Below are positions 35,811 to 49,083 of a stretch of DNA of 64,000 nt, piece after piece (within the stretch, counting starts at the first letter, position 1; each line of letters opens with the position of its first letter). The stretch comes from Metaphire vulgaris (taxonomy: Eukaryota; Annelida; Clitellata; Crassiclitellata; Megascolecidae): the NCBI GenBank assembly GCA_018105865.1, contig CM030861.1, forward strand, positions 2,732,984-2,796,983, given 5' to 3'. Under the pieces are notes generated by a model. It saw only the letters and a program-made list of their open reading frames with translations, did not search any database and was not told the DNA's origin. A program made the position numbers and the translations under genes.

Positions 35811-36080
35811 TATTTCTTATGGCATGTTTAATAACTGTATTTAACTTACGAAACTTCATCTTTTGTACTTTTGCAAAATTTAATATCTCTATGAAATCAT
35901 TTTATAAATTATACTTCGTATCATTATAGGGAGTTATGAAAATTCAGAGGAAGTTAAACTTAATATTCTACATGTAATAAAGAGATGGGAAGTCTTTTTT
36001 ACACGTCTAAAAATGACTTGGAGGATTCATCTTTAAGCGGATTCATTTTAATTCACTATACCGGTCGTTCATTGCACTTG

Positions 36081-36373
36081 TAATGGCGTAGCGAGGGTAT
36101 CAGGCGTCCCCGGGCGAAACCATACTGATGGCGTCCCCTGACTGCAAAATTCAACTTCGGGAAATTCCTGACAAGCAAAAAAGTCGTCCCTACTTATTGC
36201 CTTATTTCACTTGATAATTGGGCCTATCCCTGACAGCCAAAAAGGTCGTCACCACTTATCGGTGCGAACTACCCGCGTAATGTCCTTTGCCACCCTGACC
36301 CAAAACCCGATTTTGATGTCCCCACACCTCGGCGCCATGGGGAATATGCGCCCCGCCCCCAGCTACGCCACTG
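36081..36373. mobile_element. hAT MITE family B
   Basis: TAATGGCGTAGCGAGGG to AGCTACGCCACTG, 8-bp duplication TGCACTTG and TGCACGTG (7 of 8). Confidence 0.78.
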
Positions 36374-36503
36374 TGCACGTGACACGAAATGGAGGCCCAG
36401 AAATGACCGTAGGACTCACGCACGCACGGATCTAAATGAAGATCGGAATCTCATAAAACGATGAAAGCGAAATGAATCGCGTCAGAATAGTTTCAGTTGT
36501 TGC

Positions 36504-36711
36504 CAGTAGCGTAGCCACGGGGTTGTTTGGGGTTGTTCAAACCCCATTTCGAATAATATGACCAACGCTGCGGGCAACGCAATTTATGTAAATCCGTTGA
36601 CTTTTGGTTGAAGGAGGGGTAGTGGGGGGGGATCGACCGCGGCTTCAGTGTTCAGTTGCATATAGTGCCTCCGTTAACAACCCCATTTTGCATAAGCTGG
36701 CTACGCCACTG
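36504..36711. mobile_element. hAT MITE family B
   Basis: CAGTAGCGTAGCCACGG to GGCTACGCCACTG, 8-bp duplication GTTGTTGC and GTTGTTAC (7 of 8). Confidence 0.82.
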
Positions 36712-37502
36712 GTTGTTACTGTCGCTAATTTCATCATTTGGGCTTCATAAAAGAATTTATCAACGATTTGTCATGCACAGATTCATTACCCCCATCGGTG
36801 AACTTCGAGCACCACTTTCCATATTGGCGTAGACCTATGGCCAGTGTTCCGCAATACGAGGGAAGGCAAATCGAGTAAAAATGCGCGTGAAAAACGGATC
36901 GTCGTCAAAGAGATTCTTAGCAATTTCGCATATTAATCTTCGATCATTCTGCCTCCCCCAAATTTCTCAACTGTTTTCCCAAATTCCACGACTGGTCTCA
37001 AGCAGCATAGGGGCGTCCTCCGTGCCCGAAGTTTGAGACCAAAACCCTGTCTCAAAAACGAGACAAAGACTTTAAAAACTTAGTCTCGAGAGTCGACAGT
37101 GACGTAACGTGGTGGGGAGGGGGGGGCGATGCCGCGATGGGGCAATTTGCAGAAATCAACCCGTGCCCCGGAAGAAAATGGACCCTGAAGAGTGGTTGCA
37201 ACTTACTAAACAATGATTTGTTTTTACAATTGACTACTATTTCAATATTACTGCAACAAAGTGAAAGTGAGTAAATATTGAATTAGGGAGTAAACCTTAT
37301 TTTAGACTGGTGTAATCTATGTTATCCTATAGTGGCCCCCATATCCTATAGGGGCCTCATATCAAGGATACCCTCGTCCCTCGGGCCCCCGAAAGTAACG
37401 CTACGCCAATGAGAGTTGAAGACCACAGCACTGGAATTTTCTATGCAGTGAATGCATCATCCACTCCAGTCCATAGTAATCGGTAAACTACTAAACTACA
37501 GC

Positions 37503-37634
37503 GTAATTTATAATGGCTTAGGAGGCATTACTGCCGGCGTGAAAGCCACTATAGGGGCGCCAATCCGACTTGAACCTCGTTCCGTTAGTCTACTGCTCCA
37601 GCGTCTAACCCACTCTGCCATCTTCTGCCCCTAG
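37503..37634 (-). mobile_element. SINE with tRNA-like head and 3' hairpin
   Basis: Read on the minus strand: head GATGGCAGAGTGGGTTAGAC (A-box-like), then GAGGTTCAAGTCGG (B-box-like; GGTTCAAGTC is close to the Pol III consensus), then the hairpin with stem TGGCTT/AAGCCA and inner stem GGCA/TGCC (37513-37550). The head looks most like a Ser or Leu tRNA. The best-preserved head in the window. Confidence 0.75.
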
Positions 37635-37675
37635 TTTTAGGCCTATTTTTTTAAATTGTATTATCTATTTCGGAA

Positions 37676-38205
37676 GTGAATTATTTTTGTCGTACGTTTA
37701 ACTGTTTGTACAGTCGCAGCAGAGCTGCCGCGACTGAATTAATATGCGTTAACCTGGTAAAGAGCTACTGTCTACCTATTGTATTGTATGGCATGGAAGC
37801 CACAGGTCCAAACAAAAGTACTCTTAATGCTCTTGACAGATTGATTCAAGTAGCTGTTTGTAAAATTTTTAAAACACGTGAGGCAGATAATGTTGATTAT
37901 ATGATATATCAGAGTTTTAATGGGTTTGGAAAGTATACATGTTGCTGTAAAAAAGCGACAAGCATCCTTTGTCAATAAATATGCGAAGAAGCCACTGTAT
38001 TTGCTGAGTGCATTGCTAGAATTTGTCTGAGGGCAGAGGCTGGCTGGATGGGCAGTGCTAATGGCTGCACTGTGTAAAGTTTGTGCTTAGTTTATTAGTT
38101 TATTATTAGTTTGATTTTATTTGTTTTTTCAGTTGATTTGTGTTATTCCTTGTTTGTGTACTATTTTTTTGATGCTGTGCTTGTCACGAATAAAGATTAT
38201 TATTA
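37676..38205 (+). mobile_element. LINE RT C-terminal and 3' UTR with ATT tail
   Basis: A 100-codon open stretch has FNCLYSRSRAAATELICVNL, VKSYCLPIVLYGMEATG and LNALDRLIQVAVCKIFKT, the post-RT region of many jockey/I-type LINEs (SYCLP.LLY..EA, LD..I..A..KIF). The 3' UTR ends in GTCACGAATAAAGATTATTATT. 5'-truncated; a hairpin copy (38234-38275) follows. Confidence 0.8.
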
Positions 38206-38209
38206 TTTA

Positions 38210-38275
38210 AAAAGTCGATTTAAAGCGATTTTAAGTGTCTTAGCTAGAGGCATCACTGCCTGTGTGAAAGCCAAT
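38210..38275 (-). mobile_element. Hairpin fragment of the SINE/LINE 3' end
   Basis: TTTTAAGTGTCTTAG, AGGCATCACTGCCTGTGTG and AAAGCCAAT: inner stem AGGCA/TGCCT is kept while the outer stem has decayed. Confidence 0.6.
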
Positions 38276-38849
38276 ATTCGACCTGTTAATTACGAGTGCA
38301 ATGTCATTGATATGCGACATATGCCATTATGTAAATTTACAATAAGCTTATACTGCATCCTCGTGTAGCCATTGATATATGATGCTGATTCCAATAACCA
38401 CGCATAACAAATTTGCATCAACCGTCCACAGCATCTGCAGATTCAGAGCTTAAAGCAGTTATTTATAGATCATGGAATTTCCATTTTGAAAACACGTCCG
38501 CAGCTTGTTTCCAGCCAACCACAAGAGAGATCCATACGCTCCGATGCTAGAGCCGGGCAGCCGCCAGCCTCAGGCCTCGATTCGTAGCTATTGGAATTTC
38601 CCAGTTTTCCAGAAGTCACCTTTCTATTTGGGAAATTTTCACGTTACGCAAGATGAGATCAACTGCTGAGTTCAGCAAATCCCAATCATCTTTGATAAAT
38701 GAAACTTTAATAACATAAAACCACATTTTACAGCAACTAAGCAGATGGCGTATATTGCTTATCGTAAAATGCTGAAAAGCTGTGGAGTAGATAATAAATG
38801 TCAGAATTGCTGCTGCTGTTGCTGGAAGTAACAAAAGCAAGGCAATATC

Positions 38850-38858
<9 letters not shown>

Positions 38859-38945
<87 letters not shown>

Positions 38946-38950
38946 GGACG
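38859..38950. repeat. (GA)n(GACA)n microsatellite
   Basis: GA units to ~38904, then GACA units to ~38950. Frames through it are not genes. Confidence 0.95.
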
Positions 38951-39453
38951 GACAGACAGAGTGATAGACTGATAGAAAGAGACAGACAGAAAGAGAGAAA
39001 CAGACAGACATGTGTGCATTTATTAGCAATAATTAATTATAATTGTCGTATTGTCATAAAACAAACATATCTCTGAAACTTCTGAAAGGCGTTTTTTTCA
39101 CGTATGGCTCCTAGAGATGAGGGCGTTGTGAATGAATTTCCTTCTCGGGGCATTGGTGCACGGACGTAAATCCCGGGGGTCTGGAGGGGGGACGGTCCAA
39201 TCCAATAATTAGTCAAAGGGGATATAGTATCGTCTACCTCCCTCAATATTCGGCAAATAGACTACACTATAGCATACTTGTATTTAATAGACTAAGCTTA
39301 TTTGTTTCATAGTAATATTAGTAGTAGTAGTTAGGTTTCATATGTCAATAACTTCTACTTCTTAATTTCAAAGTGTGCGATTTCATGTCCAAAATGCACT
39401 GAAACTCACCTACGAACATCTATTGATTTCAAACAATTTTCCCGGGGTTATAC

Positions 39454-40395
39454 CAGTGATGTTAACAAGGACTGACCCCCCAAGGACGAGGATAAGGACA
39501 AGGACCGACCCCCCAAGGACGAGGATAAGGACAAGAACTGACTCCCCAAGGACGAGGATAAGGACGAGGACCGACCCTCCAAGGACTAGGACAAGGACCA
39601 GGACTTACCCCTCAAGCACAAGGACCACAAGGACTGACCCCCAAGGACAAGGATCAAGGACAAGGACCGATCTCTGTTTTAGATAAAAAAAAGTCAGAAA
39701 GGAAAAAAGCAAAAACAATTTCAAATCGAATCACAAAATCATAAAAGCAAAAAAAGAATGTTGCAAAACATAATTTAGTCAACAGCAATGTTGCATTTCA
39801 AATAAACAAGTGTTTCCAACAGCTGATCAGTCATGCACGCACGATGAGGCCTAATATTATGACACCACTTTGCGAAAAAACTCGTTCAACTGCCAATCTC
39901 CATTGCTGATCATGATTTGTTCCATTCCTTTGTAAGTTTGTAGACAATGACACCAGTATTTTAAGATACAACTAAAGAATAATAGAAATTTTAAAAACGC
40001 ATGCGTCTGGTTCATACGCTTTCAAACAGGAAATGGAAGTTCAGCTGCTCAACTGGTATTATAAAGGGAACAATGACTACACATTTAGAATAACTCAAAG
40101 CAAGTATGTAAATATGAATCCAAATACTACTCTTACCTTGGAACATAATTATCAGAACAATTGAAAATGGTATGCAAGTAATTTGGTCCTTATAAGGATT
40201 TTTCAAGGACTAAGTTACAAGGACCAGAACAAGGACCGATCTGCAAGGACGAGGATAAGGACGAGGACTGAGCCCCCAAGGACGAGGACAAGGACGAGGA
40301 CTGAGTCCCCAAGGACGAGGACAAGGACAAGGACTTCAAATTGGTCCTTAAGGAGTCCTTAAGGACAAGGACCAGGACAAGGATTAACATCACTG
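39454..40395 (-). mobile_element. hAT transposon relic with purine-rich terminal arrays
   Basis: Ends CAGTGATGTTAAC and TTAACATCACTG with a perfect 8-bp duplication GGTTATAC (39446-39453, 40396-40403). Near ~39800-39900 the minus strand encodes VERVFSQSGVII, the hAT C-terminal dimerisation motif (ERVFSQSG), followed by a decayed D/Q-L-L segment; the rest of the transposase is lost. Both ends carry degenerate arrays of GGACGAGGATAAGGACAAGG units (39466-39680 and 40204-40385) in the same strand orientation. Confidence 0.85.
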
Positions 40396-40622
40396 GGTTA
40401 TACCCCCGTTTAAGGGGAGGGTTGGAGGGAGGGGACGGGAAGGAGGGAAGCTGCTTCCAGCAGCCAGAGGGATGGGCGCCCCTGCCAATGCCTAACTACA
40501 TCCCCCCACAGAGGTGGCTACTGACATTCGGCCAAGTCAAGGAAGTCAATCTTCCTCACCTCTGTGACAAAAAAATGCATTCACCGTCAACATGCCCTCC
40601 TCCCCCCACTGCTCCCGGTCAC

Positions 40623-40826
<204 letters not shown>

Positions 40827-42190
40827 CTTCTTTAGCGCCATTGTAGTAGTACATCTGCACCAGTCGATGGTCGCTTCGGTAAATAATATTAGTCGTGATC
40901 TTGTCCGTGGTGAATCGAGGTTGTAATCCAGAGGTCAGTCCATACTTCCATATTCCAGGCTAATTAAGTCGGATATGCAGTTAGGAATAGATCGATGTGT
41001 TTTAAGTCTAGACCTGAAGCCGCACCCTGGTTAATACTATAGGCCTACTCATTAGACCTGATCTAGCTTAGTGAGATCAACATGCTTGCAACTAGTACTA
41101 CAGAACTGTTCTCTGCCAAACCAAGTCCCGCAATCATGCTAAAATACAATTAGATAAAAGTATTAATAGATTCAAATCATTCAACAAATAGTTTATTTAC
41201 TCACATGCTGGCATCTTTAATGATAAGCTTTGCCAGGTTTGCTTTAGTATGTTTTACTTATATTATTCTTAGATTTTATCTATATCGGTCTGCGTTCTAC
41301 ACACTACATCCGTGCAAAATAATCTTAGACCCAATGGCGTAGCCAGGATTTTCGGAAGGAGGGGCAGTGGCGTAAACCTGGCGTCAACATTGGGCGGATA
41401 GAATCATCGATAAGAGAGAAACAGACAGACAGACCCCACAGACACAATCAGACCCCTTTTCGTCTCCCAAATCAATCAATCAATCAATCAATCAACTTCT
41501 ATGGTGCCACTATCATAGTGTCAGCCGATGGCGCACCAAATCCAGATAGAATTAGAGCCAGGTCAATCCGGAAGATCAGACAGAACAGCATCGCCCTCTG
41601 TCGTCCACCACTGGCAGGAATCGGTGTATTTTGTCCTAATCGTCTTAAAATAACCGAGATAACGACCATAAACAAAATAAAGCAAAATATGACAAGAGGA
41701 GACAAAAGACACGATTTATCCTCTGCAGTGGTCAGAGACAGGATGCAGTGTAGTGCTGTTACGGTTAACCGAACCCAACCGAAACCGCGGTGTTTCGGTC
41801 AAAACCGAACCGAAACCGACCGAGACTGCACGAGGTGAAACCGTTAACAGCTCTATTGCAGCGTTTCACTCACTGAGGCACCAAACTCCTGCCTATAAAT
41901 GCCCCACCTCTGGCAGTCAAGACCCCGTAATAAAGTCGGTCGAGAAACGAAGACTGGAATTATATTAGACCGGCGGTGCGAATCCTGGTGTCTGACGAGG
42001 ATCCGCGGTATTAAATCCCAGATCCCCAATCAGTACAGGAGCTGTTAACGTTATCAAAACACCCCACCACCAGACAGATCCCGCACAGTTCCCGAAAACA
42101 TCTCCCGGACTCCAGGTATCCGAGGACGAGATCAAGAAAGCGTATCGGCCTACCTGCTAGGGTGGTAAACTGCTTCGCACTCTTCAGGTA
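40827..42190. other. Intergenic with short repeat pieces
   Basis: Bases 40828-40920 and ~41464-41620 carry a dispersed repeat (CTTCTATGGTGCCACTATCA, CAGCCGATGGCGCACCAAAT). A solo family B end (CAATGGCGTAGCCAGG) is at ~41333. A short hAT-like piece with GCTGTTACGGTTAACC and AAACCGTTAACAGCTCTA ends is at 41752-41855. No gene supported. Confidence 0.45.
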
Positions 42191-42200
42191 GGCTTAATTG

Positions 42201-42388
42201 CAGTGGCGGCTCTAGGATTTGGCAAGTGGGGGGCCGTTGGGGTGGCAACTTCTAATCATGGGGGCCAACCATTTGTTGTTTAATGTATGTAGCATTAAGT
42301 ATAGGGTCCCAACTGGGGGGCCACTGGGGGGCCAGGCACTCAATAGGGGGCACGGGCCCTCTGCCCTCCGCCGGTGGAGCCGCCACTG
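42201..42388. mobile_element. hAT MITE family A, best-preserved copy
   Basis: CAGTGGCGGCTCTAGG to GTGGAGCCGCCACTG with perfect 8-bp duplication CTTAATTG (42193-42200, 42389-42396). Confidence 0.92.
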
Positions 42389-42732
42389 CTTAATTGGGAT
42401 GCTCGGGAGGATGCGAATGTATAGTGCATGTGGCCAGACGCTGCCTAGAGAACATGCCAGAAGTTCACATCCTCGTCACTTGTGAAGCTCGATATTGCAA
42501 ATGCCTTTAATAGCATTCTTAGGGATATCGAGCTTATCGAATTAGGACAAATTCTGCCTGAGCTGCATGGCGGTCTACTGCGAACCAAACTACCTCAAGG
42601 GCCTATACATGTTATATAAAATATTTCAGACCAACGCCTTTGTGTGTGTGTGCGTGCGTGTGTGTGTTGTTGTGTGTGTGTTTGTGTTGTGTGTGTGTGT
42701 TTGTGTGCAGCTTTTTAGTACGTGTCTGTATT

Positions 42733-42871
<139 letters not shown>

Positions 42872-42880
42872 TAATATAAC

Positions 42881-42935
42881 AAGGTTTAAAGTGGTTCAGT
42901 AGGGACTGCCCTGTGTGAGAACCACTTATACAGTG
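42881..42935 (-). mobile_element. Hairpin copy beside TAA tail
   Basis: AGTGGTTC .. GAACCACT outer stem and AGGG/CCCT inner stem at 42890-42926. Both differ from other copies yet still pair. Confidence 0.7.
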
Positions 42936-43079
42936 TCTGGATTTCTGTCTGTCTGTCTGCCTATTACCGCATTTTGCTTTGAACTTTGATTTAGCTCTAT
43001 AGCCCTCTACCGGTCGCTCTATCAGCTGCTGTTGTTTGACTCTACTATTGACATTCGGACGCTGCATCCTCCCGCCATT

Positions 43080-43456
43080 GCATCAACCATTAACCACGCA
43101 TGATGACTAAAAGGCTTTCCCCACGGATTGAGTTGATGATTCGTGGCGCATTTAACCATATACACCACTGCCGTTTAGAGAAAACGTGGTTGTTGTGGTT
43201 ATGCGGTGGCTATAAAGTACCTGAATCATATATAAGCGTCTTTATAAATAAGAGTATTATTTGAAAATTAGCCGAATACAGCGTTAAGTTCTCTTCGATT
43301 CAGAACAAAAGTTTCATGAAATTTTGAATCCGAATGTAATTGTAAAATTTATCGAACACTGTTGACATTAGCGAACGCTAGCGTAAAGGACTCTGTTGGA
43401 AGCTGAACTTCGTTGTTTTACACTTAATTATTACAAAGGCATTTTAATCAGTGAAG
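43080..43456 (+). promoter_or_regulatory. Presumed promoter and 5' UTR of the IRF gene
   Basis: Unique sequence upstream of the IRF ATG. No TATA box or interferon-response element was found by eye. Start of transcription not determinable. Confidence 0.35.
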
Positions 43457-43904
43457 ATGAGTGAGAATTTGTCGCGTGAGTCGTTGAGGTCGTCGAAAAG
43501 ACAGCGCAAGAGAAAGCGCAGAGAGAGCGAGTTCTACAGCGAAGACTCGGCGGTCGAGGTCGACATCGACTCCGGGTCTGACACGGAGTTCCGCTGCGGA
43601 TCGTCGAAGAAGAAGCGCCTCAGGAGGTCCGGGTCGTTGACGGCCAAACGCCAGGCATTCGGCAGCGGCTGGGGGACGTCGGCGGCGGCGGACTGGCCGA
43701 CCAGATACGGCGGCGGCGGCGGCGGCGGTGAGAAGCTGCTCCTCCGTCAGTGGCTGCAGAGACAGGCGGACGACGAAACGATTCCGGGACTCTCCTGGTT
43801 GGACAAGGACAAAACTCAGATCCGAATTCCGTGGAAGCACGGATCGAGGACTGGATGGACGATCGAAGACTGCCACGTCTACCGCGCCTGGGCAGTACAC
43901 ACAG
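43457..43904 (+). CDS. IRF: IRF exon 1
   Basis: ATG, 149 codons plus one base, donor GTACTG. Encodes the N-terminal extension and the DNA-binding domain up to [10 protein letters not shown]-rich with a GGC repeat coding poly-Gly (residues 85-91). Confidence 0.88.
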
Positions 43905-44618
43905 GTACTGTAGGCAAATTAAAGCTCGGAGCTTTAAAAACATAATAATGTGATTTTAAGTGGTTTAGGAGGCTAAGTGTGAAAACCACTGATGTAACCA
44001 TCTGCATTCAATAACCTAGTCGAGATAGCCTTTGAATCCGTTTACTGTTTCAACTGTGTGATTTGAGACCATTTGGAACAGTGGCGGCTCCACAGGGGGG
44101 TCCGGGGGGCCCGTGCCCCCCTATTGAGTGCCTCTTTCAGTGGCCCCCCAGTTGGGACCCTATACTTAATACTACATGCCTAACAACAAATGGTTGGCCC
44201 CATGATTAGAAGTTGCCACCCCAACGCCCCCCCCCCCACTTGCCAAATCCTGGAGCCGCCACTGATTAGGAATCGGCTTTAGTCTTGAATTCAGTTTTTT
44301 TATCATTAGACAGCACAACATTTGGGAATTTAGCAGTAAAGTGTCAAAAGGAGTAGAGCCAGTGAAGCTGAAGCCCATAATTTCCATTACCTTGCAACAT
44401 TTCATAATCCTGAGCATTGACGTGTTTGTGACATCATTTGTCAGAATATTTAAGCAACTTTGATCCATTTGCTGAACTATTAGCATACCTATTCTGAAAT
44501 AGGTGAAACTTTAGCATTTAGAGTTTTAGACAGAACTATTAGATTATTTCTATATGATCAACAGCAGATTTTAAGTTTCATATGAACTTTTATATTCACC
44601 ATTTTTTTAAATGTGTGT

Positions 44619-44660
<42 letters not shown>

Positions 44661-47600
44661 TTTGGATAGACTTTTTGGATATATATATATATATATATAT
44701 ATCCAAAATATGCTGTATCCAGTGCACTTATATAGGTCACATATGAAGAATATATTCATTTATAAATTATATTTAGTTCATTTCTAAGTGAATTGCATAT
44801 TTTTCCTGTTTTAGGCAAGATAGCTTGTGTTAAAGAGCCAAAGAAGTGGAAGGCAAATTTCCGATGTGCTTTGAATTCCCTGCCTGACGTACAAGAAGTG
44901 ACACATCTTAGCCAGAAAAAGGGAAGTGATCCCTACAAAGTCTATCAAATGTTGGAGGAGATTCCTAGAAAAAGTCTTGCAAAGAGTAAGCAACTTCAGT
45001 TCAGAATTTGATTTAGGAGGGGAATTTTGTTCTGATTGGGTTGTATGTTAGTGCCTGTAAGGCAGCATGTGCTATAACAGATGCCCAATAAACTGGTCTT
45101 TAATTTATAAAGAATCTTTGAAATGATTAGCTCCATCATATATAGTGTTCTTGATTTACTTCTAAGCATGTTTTATTAAAAACATTGGCCATTCTTTTAG
45201 ACTGTTCAGGGTTTCAGAATATTTGATAAGGACTGCCAAAGTTTTGAAAGTTGAGATTACCAGAAAGTTCCAAGATATATTTCAAGTCAATTAGCAGATT
45301 TTTCAATTACTGAATTGCTTTTTCTCAAACGGATTTTGAACAGCCATGCCCTGTATTGTGTGTGACCAGTGTTGTGCAGCAGATTTAAAGGACAGTGTTG
45401 TGATTAGTGGCATGGGTTCAAACTTCTCCTGAAGTTAGTTAGTTAGTTTAACAAGTCAATTTCTATAGTGCAAAAAAACATGGTAGAAGACCAAAGTCAG
45501 GAGCGCTTTACAATTCAATGTCAAAGAATAGACGATCAATGGCACGCACAAAACACGTGCTGGCAGCCATACACTTAGGCGCCAAACTGGGATTGGAGTT
45601 GTATTGTCGGTCTTCAGCGGTTGCCGGTCGGTGTTGGCAAAGGATGACACCGACTGCGGAACGAAATGGTGAAATTGCTATCACTGAGACAGGCGACCAT
45701 GTTGGTTGTAAACACATGTTCTCTTCGTTGCTGTACACACCGAGGCAGATTCGTCCAGCGCGGCGTATGTCCTGACCGAGAGTGCATACTACGTTGTCGG
45801 CACGATCTCAGATCGAGGGGAGTGTCGAGCTGTAGCGAGTACACACTGCCGCCTGCCATTTCATCCAGCCCAGAAAAAAACCTTTCCAGAAGCATGTAAT
45901 TGTTCTAAAAAAGGACGGAAAGACGATTCACATCAACCAGGCAGCTGCAGTTGTTCAATTGAGACACCAACCCGGCAAAACTGCGACGAAACGACCGAAA
46001 AACAACCGTTTTGACGACAGGTGCACAGAATGCAGCCAGTAGTCTTGGCGCATGTGCAGAAGATTAAGAACTGAAGAACTGATTATTAAGATTATTGTTA
46101 TAAGATTATCAAGGCATGCCAGCGACATCTGTGGCAGTATAAAGCAGTGTCATGCAGTAGATTGAGCATTTGAATTATCCCTGAGCAGGACATACCTCTG
46201 ATGTTTCAGATGTTTTTATACGGGATCAGCTGTTGTGTGTGGTGCCTTTTGATTTTGGTTGGTTGTATGTGGTTAGAGAATACTTGAAATTTATGTTAAT
46301 TAGCAATGTAGAGTAAAGCACTCTTATGACTTATGAAGGGCCAATTTGAAATGTTGGTTGAGCTAAAGAAATAAGCATGTTGTCTATAAAGTGTGTGTGC
46401 GTCAGTTAGACTTTGTAACTTCAAGTTACCTGTACTAGAGCTGCTTAAGCTGTTATATCGTGAAGAATAGCCAAGTCCAAGTGTTTCTATGCTTGACATT
46501 GGGCCTACGTCTCCTCTGTCTTCTGTTAGTTTTGATCTTGTCTTCTGAGCTTCTTTCATGGTGACTATTTCAAAATGAAAGCCATTTTATGAGAGACGAT
46601 AGACTTCAGAGTAGGTCAGATGCAAAAGTGTCTGAGTGATTTCTCTGTTAAGACTTTCAGTCTGCAAATAGCTTCATGTACCCTTAGTATGTCAAACGAT
46701 CGTATGATGAAGTGCTTTGAGAGATTCTTCAGAAGAGATGCTATGCAAATATTTTTAACATTATATTATGTGATCTGGCAGAGTCCATTATGACATTGAC
46801 CTGACATTGTTTTCAGGTTTCAGATTGTACTTGGTAATGGATGGAGTCACCAAATGGCTTGAATACATTAGTTGATGGGATGCATCAAATAAAGTGCAAA
46901 TACTGCTAGTTATTAAATGCTGAGGATATAAGTGCATGTCTAGGAATGGCAAATTGCCCCAGATTAACGACGAAAGTCACATGCATCACTGCTTACCTCA
47001 AACAGGAGATATCTCCGTTCTTAGATCTCAGATTCCCTTGTGGAACAACCTTTACTGTGTTGGATTGTTGAGAAAATGTTGGGATCATTTACACTTCAGC
47101 ATTTTCTCGAAAAAAGAACATTGTTGTTCTTGCTAGCTGCTTCTCCTGACCAGTGTCAGGGTCTGTTGGAGGGATTGTGATGGTAGGATACGTGGATTAC
47201 TTGGATTGGCAGATCATTGGTTTTAATGTAATCATGAATGCACAGTTAATTAATATTTTTGGAGAAGTTTTATGTTTAAATTTTCTATCAAGGACTATGT
47301 CTATTCAATTTATCTGTTTGCTTTCATGTGACCAGCATGAAAGAGAAACACTGTCACAGGATCATATGCACGACCATTTTACATCTAGATAATTATTAAT
47401 TTTGTGTAGGCCTAACAATGTTTGTTTGGGTAATTTACTTGGTTTTGATGATAAAAATAGTTGAAGATGTGTGGAGGGCACTTAAATTGACAGCTGGGTC
47501 CAGTGGTGGTAGTGGAATAAAATCCTCAAGATCAGTAAAGTTTGAATATCTGTGATGCTAAGATGACGTTATGTTTCTATTTGCCAATGGAAATGTTATA

Positions 47601-49047
47601 CAAAAAACAATAAATTTTCTAAAAACTAAAATGACAGTCGCAGACTGATGGTTGAGGGTTTGTGTTAAGTTAGTTATTAATCTTAACAAGGCAGTGTACA
47701 GTACTGGTCTTGCAGTAGCTGTTTTGTGGAGGAAGCTACTTTGGTCCTCAGACTGTTGCATAAATAGTTGACCATTGAACACCAGTTATGCAGTTAAAGT
47801 CAACAGCAGTTTCCCGCCCTTCGTCTGCAGTTTTCATAGAAATTTTGACTGAAGCACACTTGACTTTGGTGAATTCTTTTCATCAGTGAGCTCACTCATT
47901 TTGAATATGAATGAATAAAAGAACTTACTTGTATTCTCAATCAAAAATGCTGGAAACAGTGAAACACGCTCGATGATTCATAAAGAATTCTACTGTACAG
48001 AGTAAGGCATTTGGCAACATTGAATACGATGGCCTCCAATTCTAATATTGAGAAAGCCTTGTCACCCGTATTTGTTCAGTGATATGAATTCAGCTATGCA
48101 CATAAGTGTTCCTATGTTTTTACTGTATTGCACTGTATACTGCATAATGTGTTGTTATTTTTATAACTAAACTTTGGTTTCATTGTAAATGATTTATCTT
48201 TTTAATAAACTCACTTTAAAAATAAACACACTTATTTGTTTTTAGAACTCCATCATATATATAAAACAATTATTAATTAAAAGTTACATGATTTGTTTAT
48301 ATTTTAAATGTTGACAGAATTCACAAGTCTTGTGTTTGATTTCACACATTATGGTGTCTTTGTGATTTGTTAGTTTTGGACCTTAAATCTTTTAAACTGC
48401 AAATAATGTTAAAGGAGCTTGTTGTTATCACAGTATTATTTTTGTGTTTTAGAAACAAAGCAGTGCAGTTTGGAGACAATTGAAGATGAATCAGAAGAAT
48501 CTTGTCCACTTTCTTCGCCTCCCATAACACAATGTCTGCATTCAAGTTCTGGAATTGACATTAAGGTATTCACGAATAGAAACTAACTAATGAATTGTGA
48601 TCATTTTTTAAAAGCAAAAACTTGAATAAAGATTTGAAAACTTCTGTACAGCAGCACTTAATTAATATGGTATTCCAAAGTATCAGAGATAGAAACTATA
48701 AATGATCTTACTCATTATAAGAGATGAAAAGGAAATGATATATCTTTCATGGTTGAACATTATCAATGTTGTATTGAATGTCACTTCCAGTTATATAGTC
48801 CAGGTCTGTGGAACTTAGGTCATTAGACGTGTTCTTGTGAAGACAGAGAATTGTGTGTTTAAGTTAAATGTGTAGAGTTAATGTGCATTTCAGTGCCTTT
48901 GTAATTCAATCGGATAACGCATCAGAATAATTTTGAGACAAATTGATAGCTAAATAGCTTGAATGTAGAGTTACTACAGTGGTTTTTACACAGGCTTACT
49001 TAGCCTCCTAAACCACTTTAAATCGCATAATAATAATAATAATAATA

Positions 49048-49083
<36 letters not shown>

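Noticed and set aside
38616..39076. Arg/Glu- or Leu/Ser/Cys-rich frames of up to 137 codons
   Set aside because: They come from the GA and GACA microsatellite.
42110..42170. DnaJ-like motif SEDEIKKAYR
   Set aside because: Only ~11 residues match the J-domain helix; no HPD, no further domain, no good splice sites and an immediate stop. Chance or a tiny relic.
43448..43943. Minus-strand frames of 107-150 codons over the IRF first exon
   Set aside because: Antisense shadows of a GC-rich coding exon with clear IRF homology on the plus strand.
45508..45900. Overlapping frames of 76-93 codons on both strands in IRF intron 2
   Set aside because: No recognisable domain; the region looks like a dispersed repeat and both strands are equally open.
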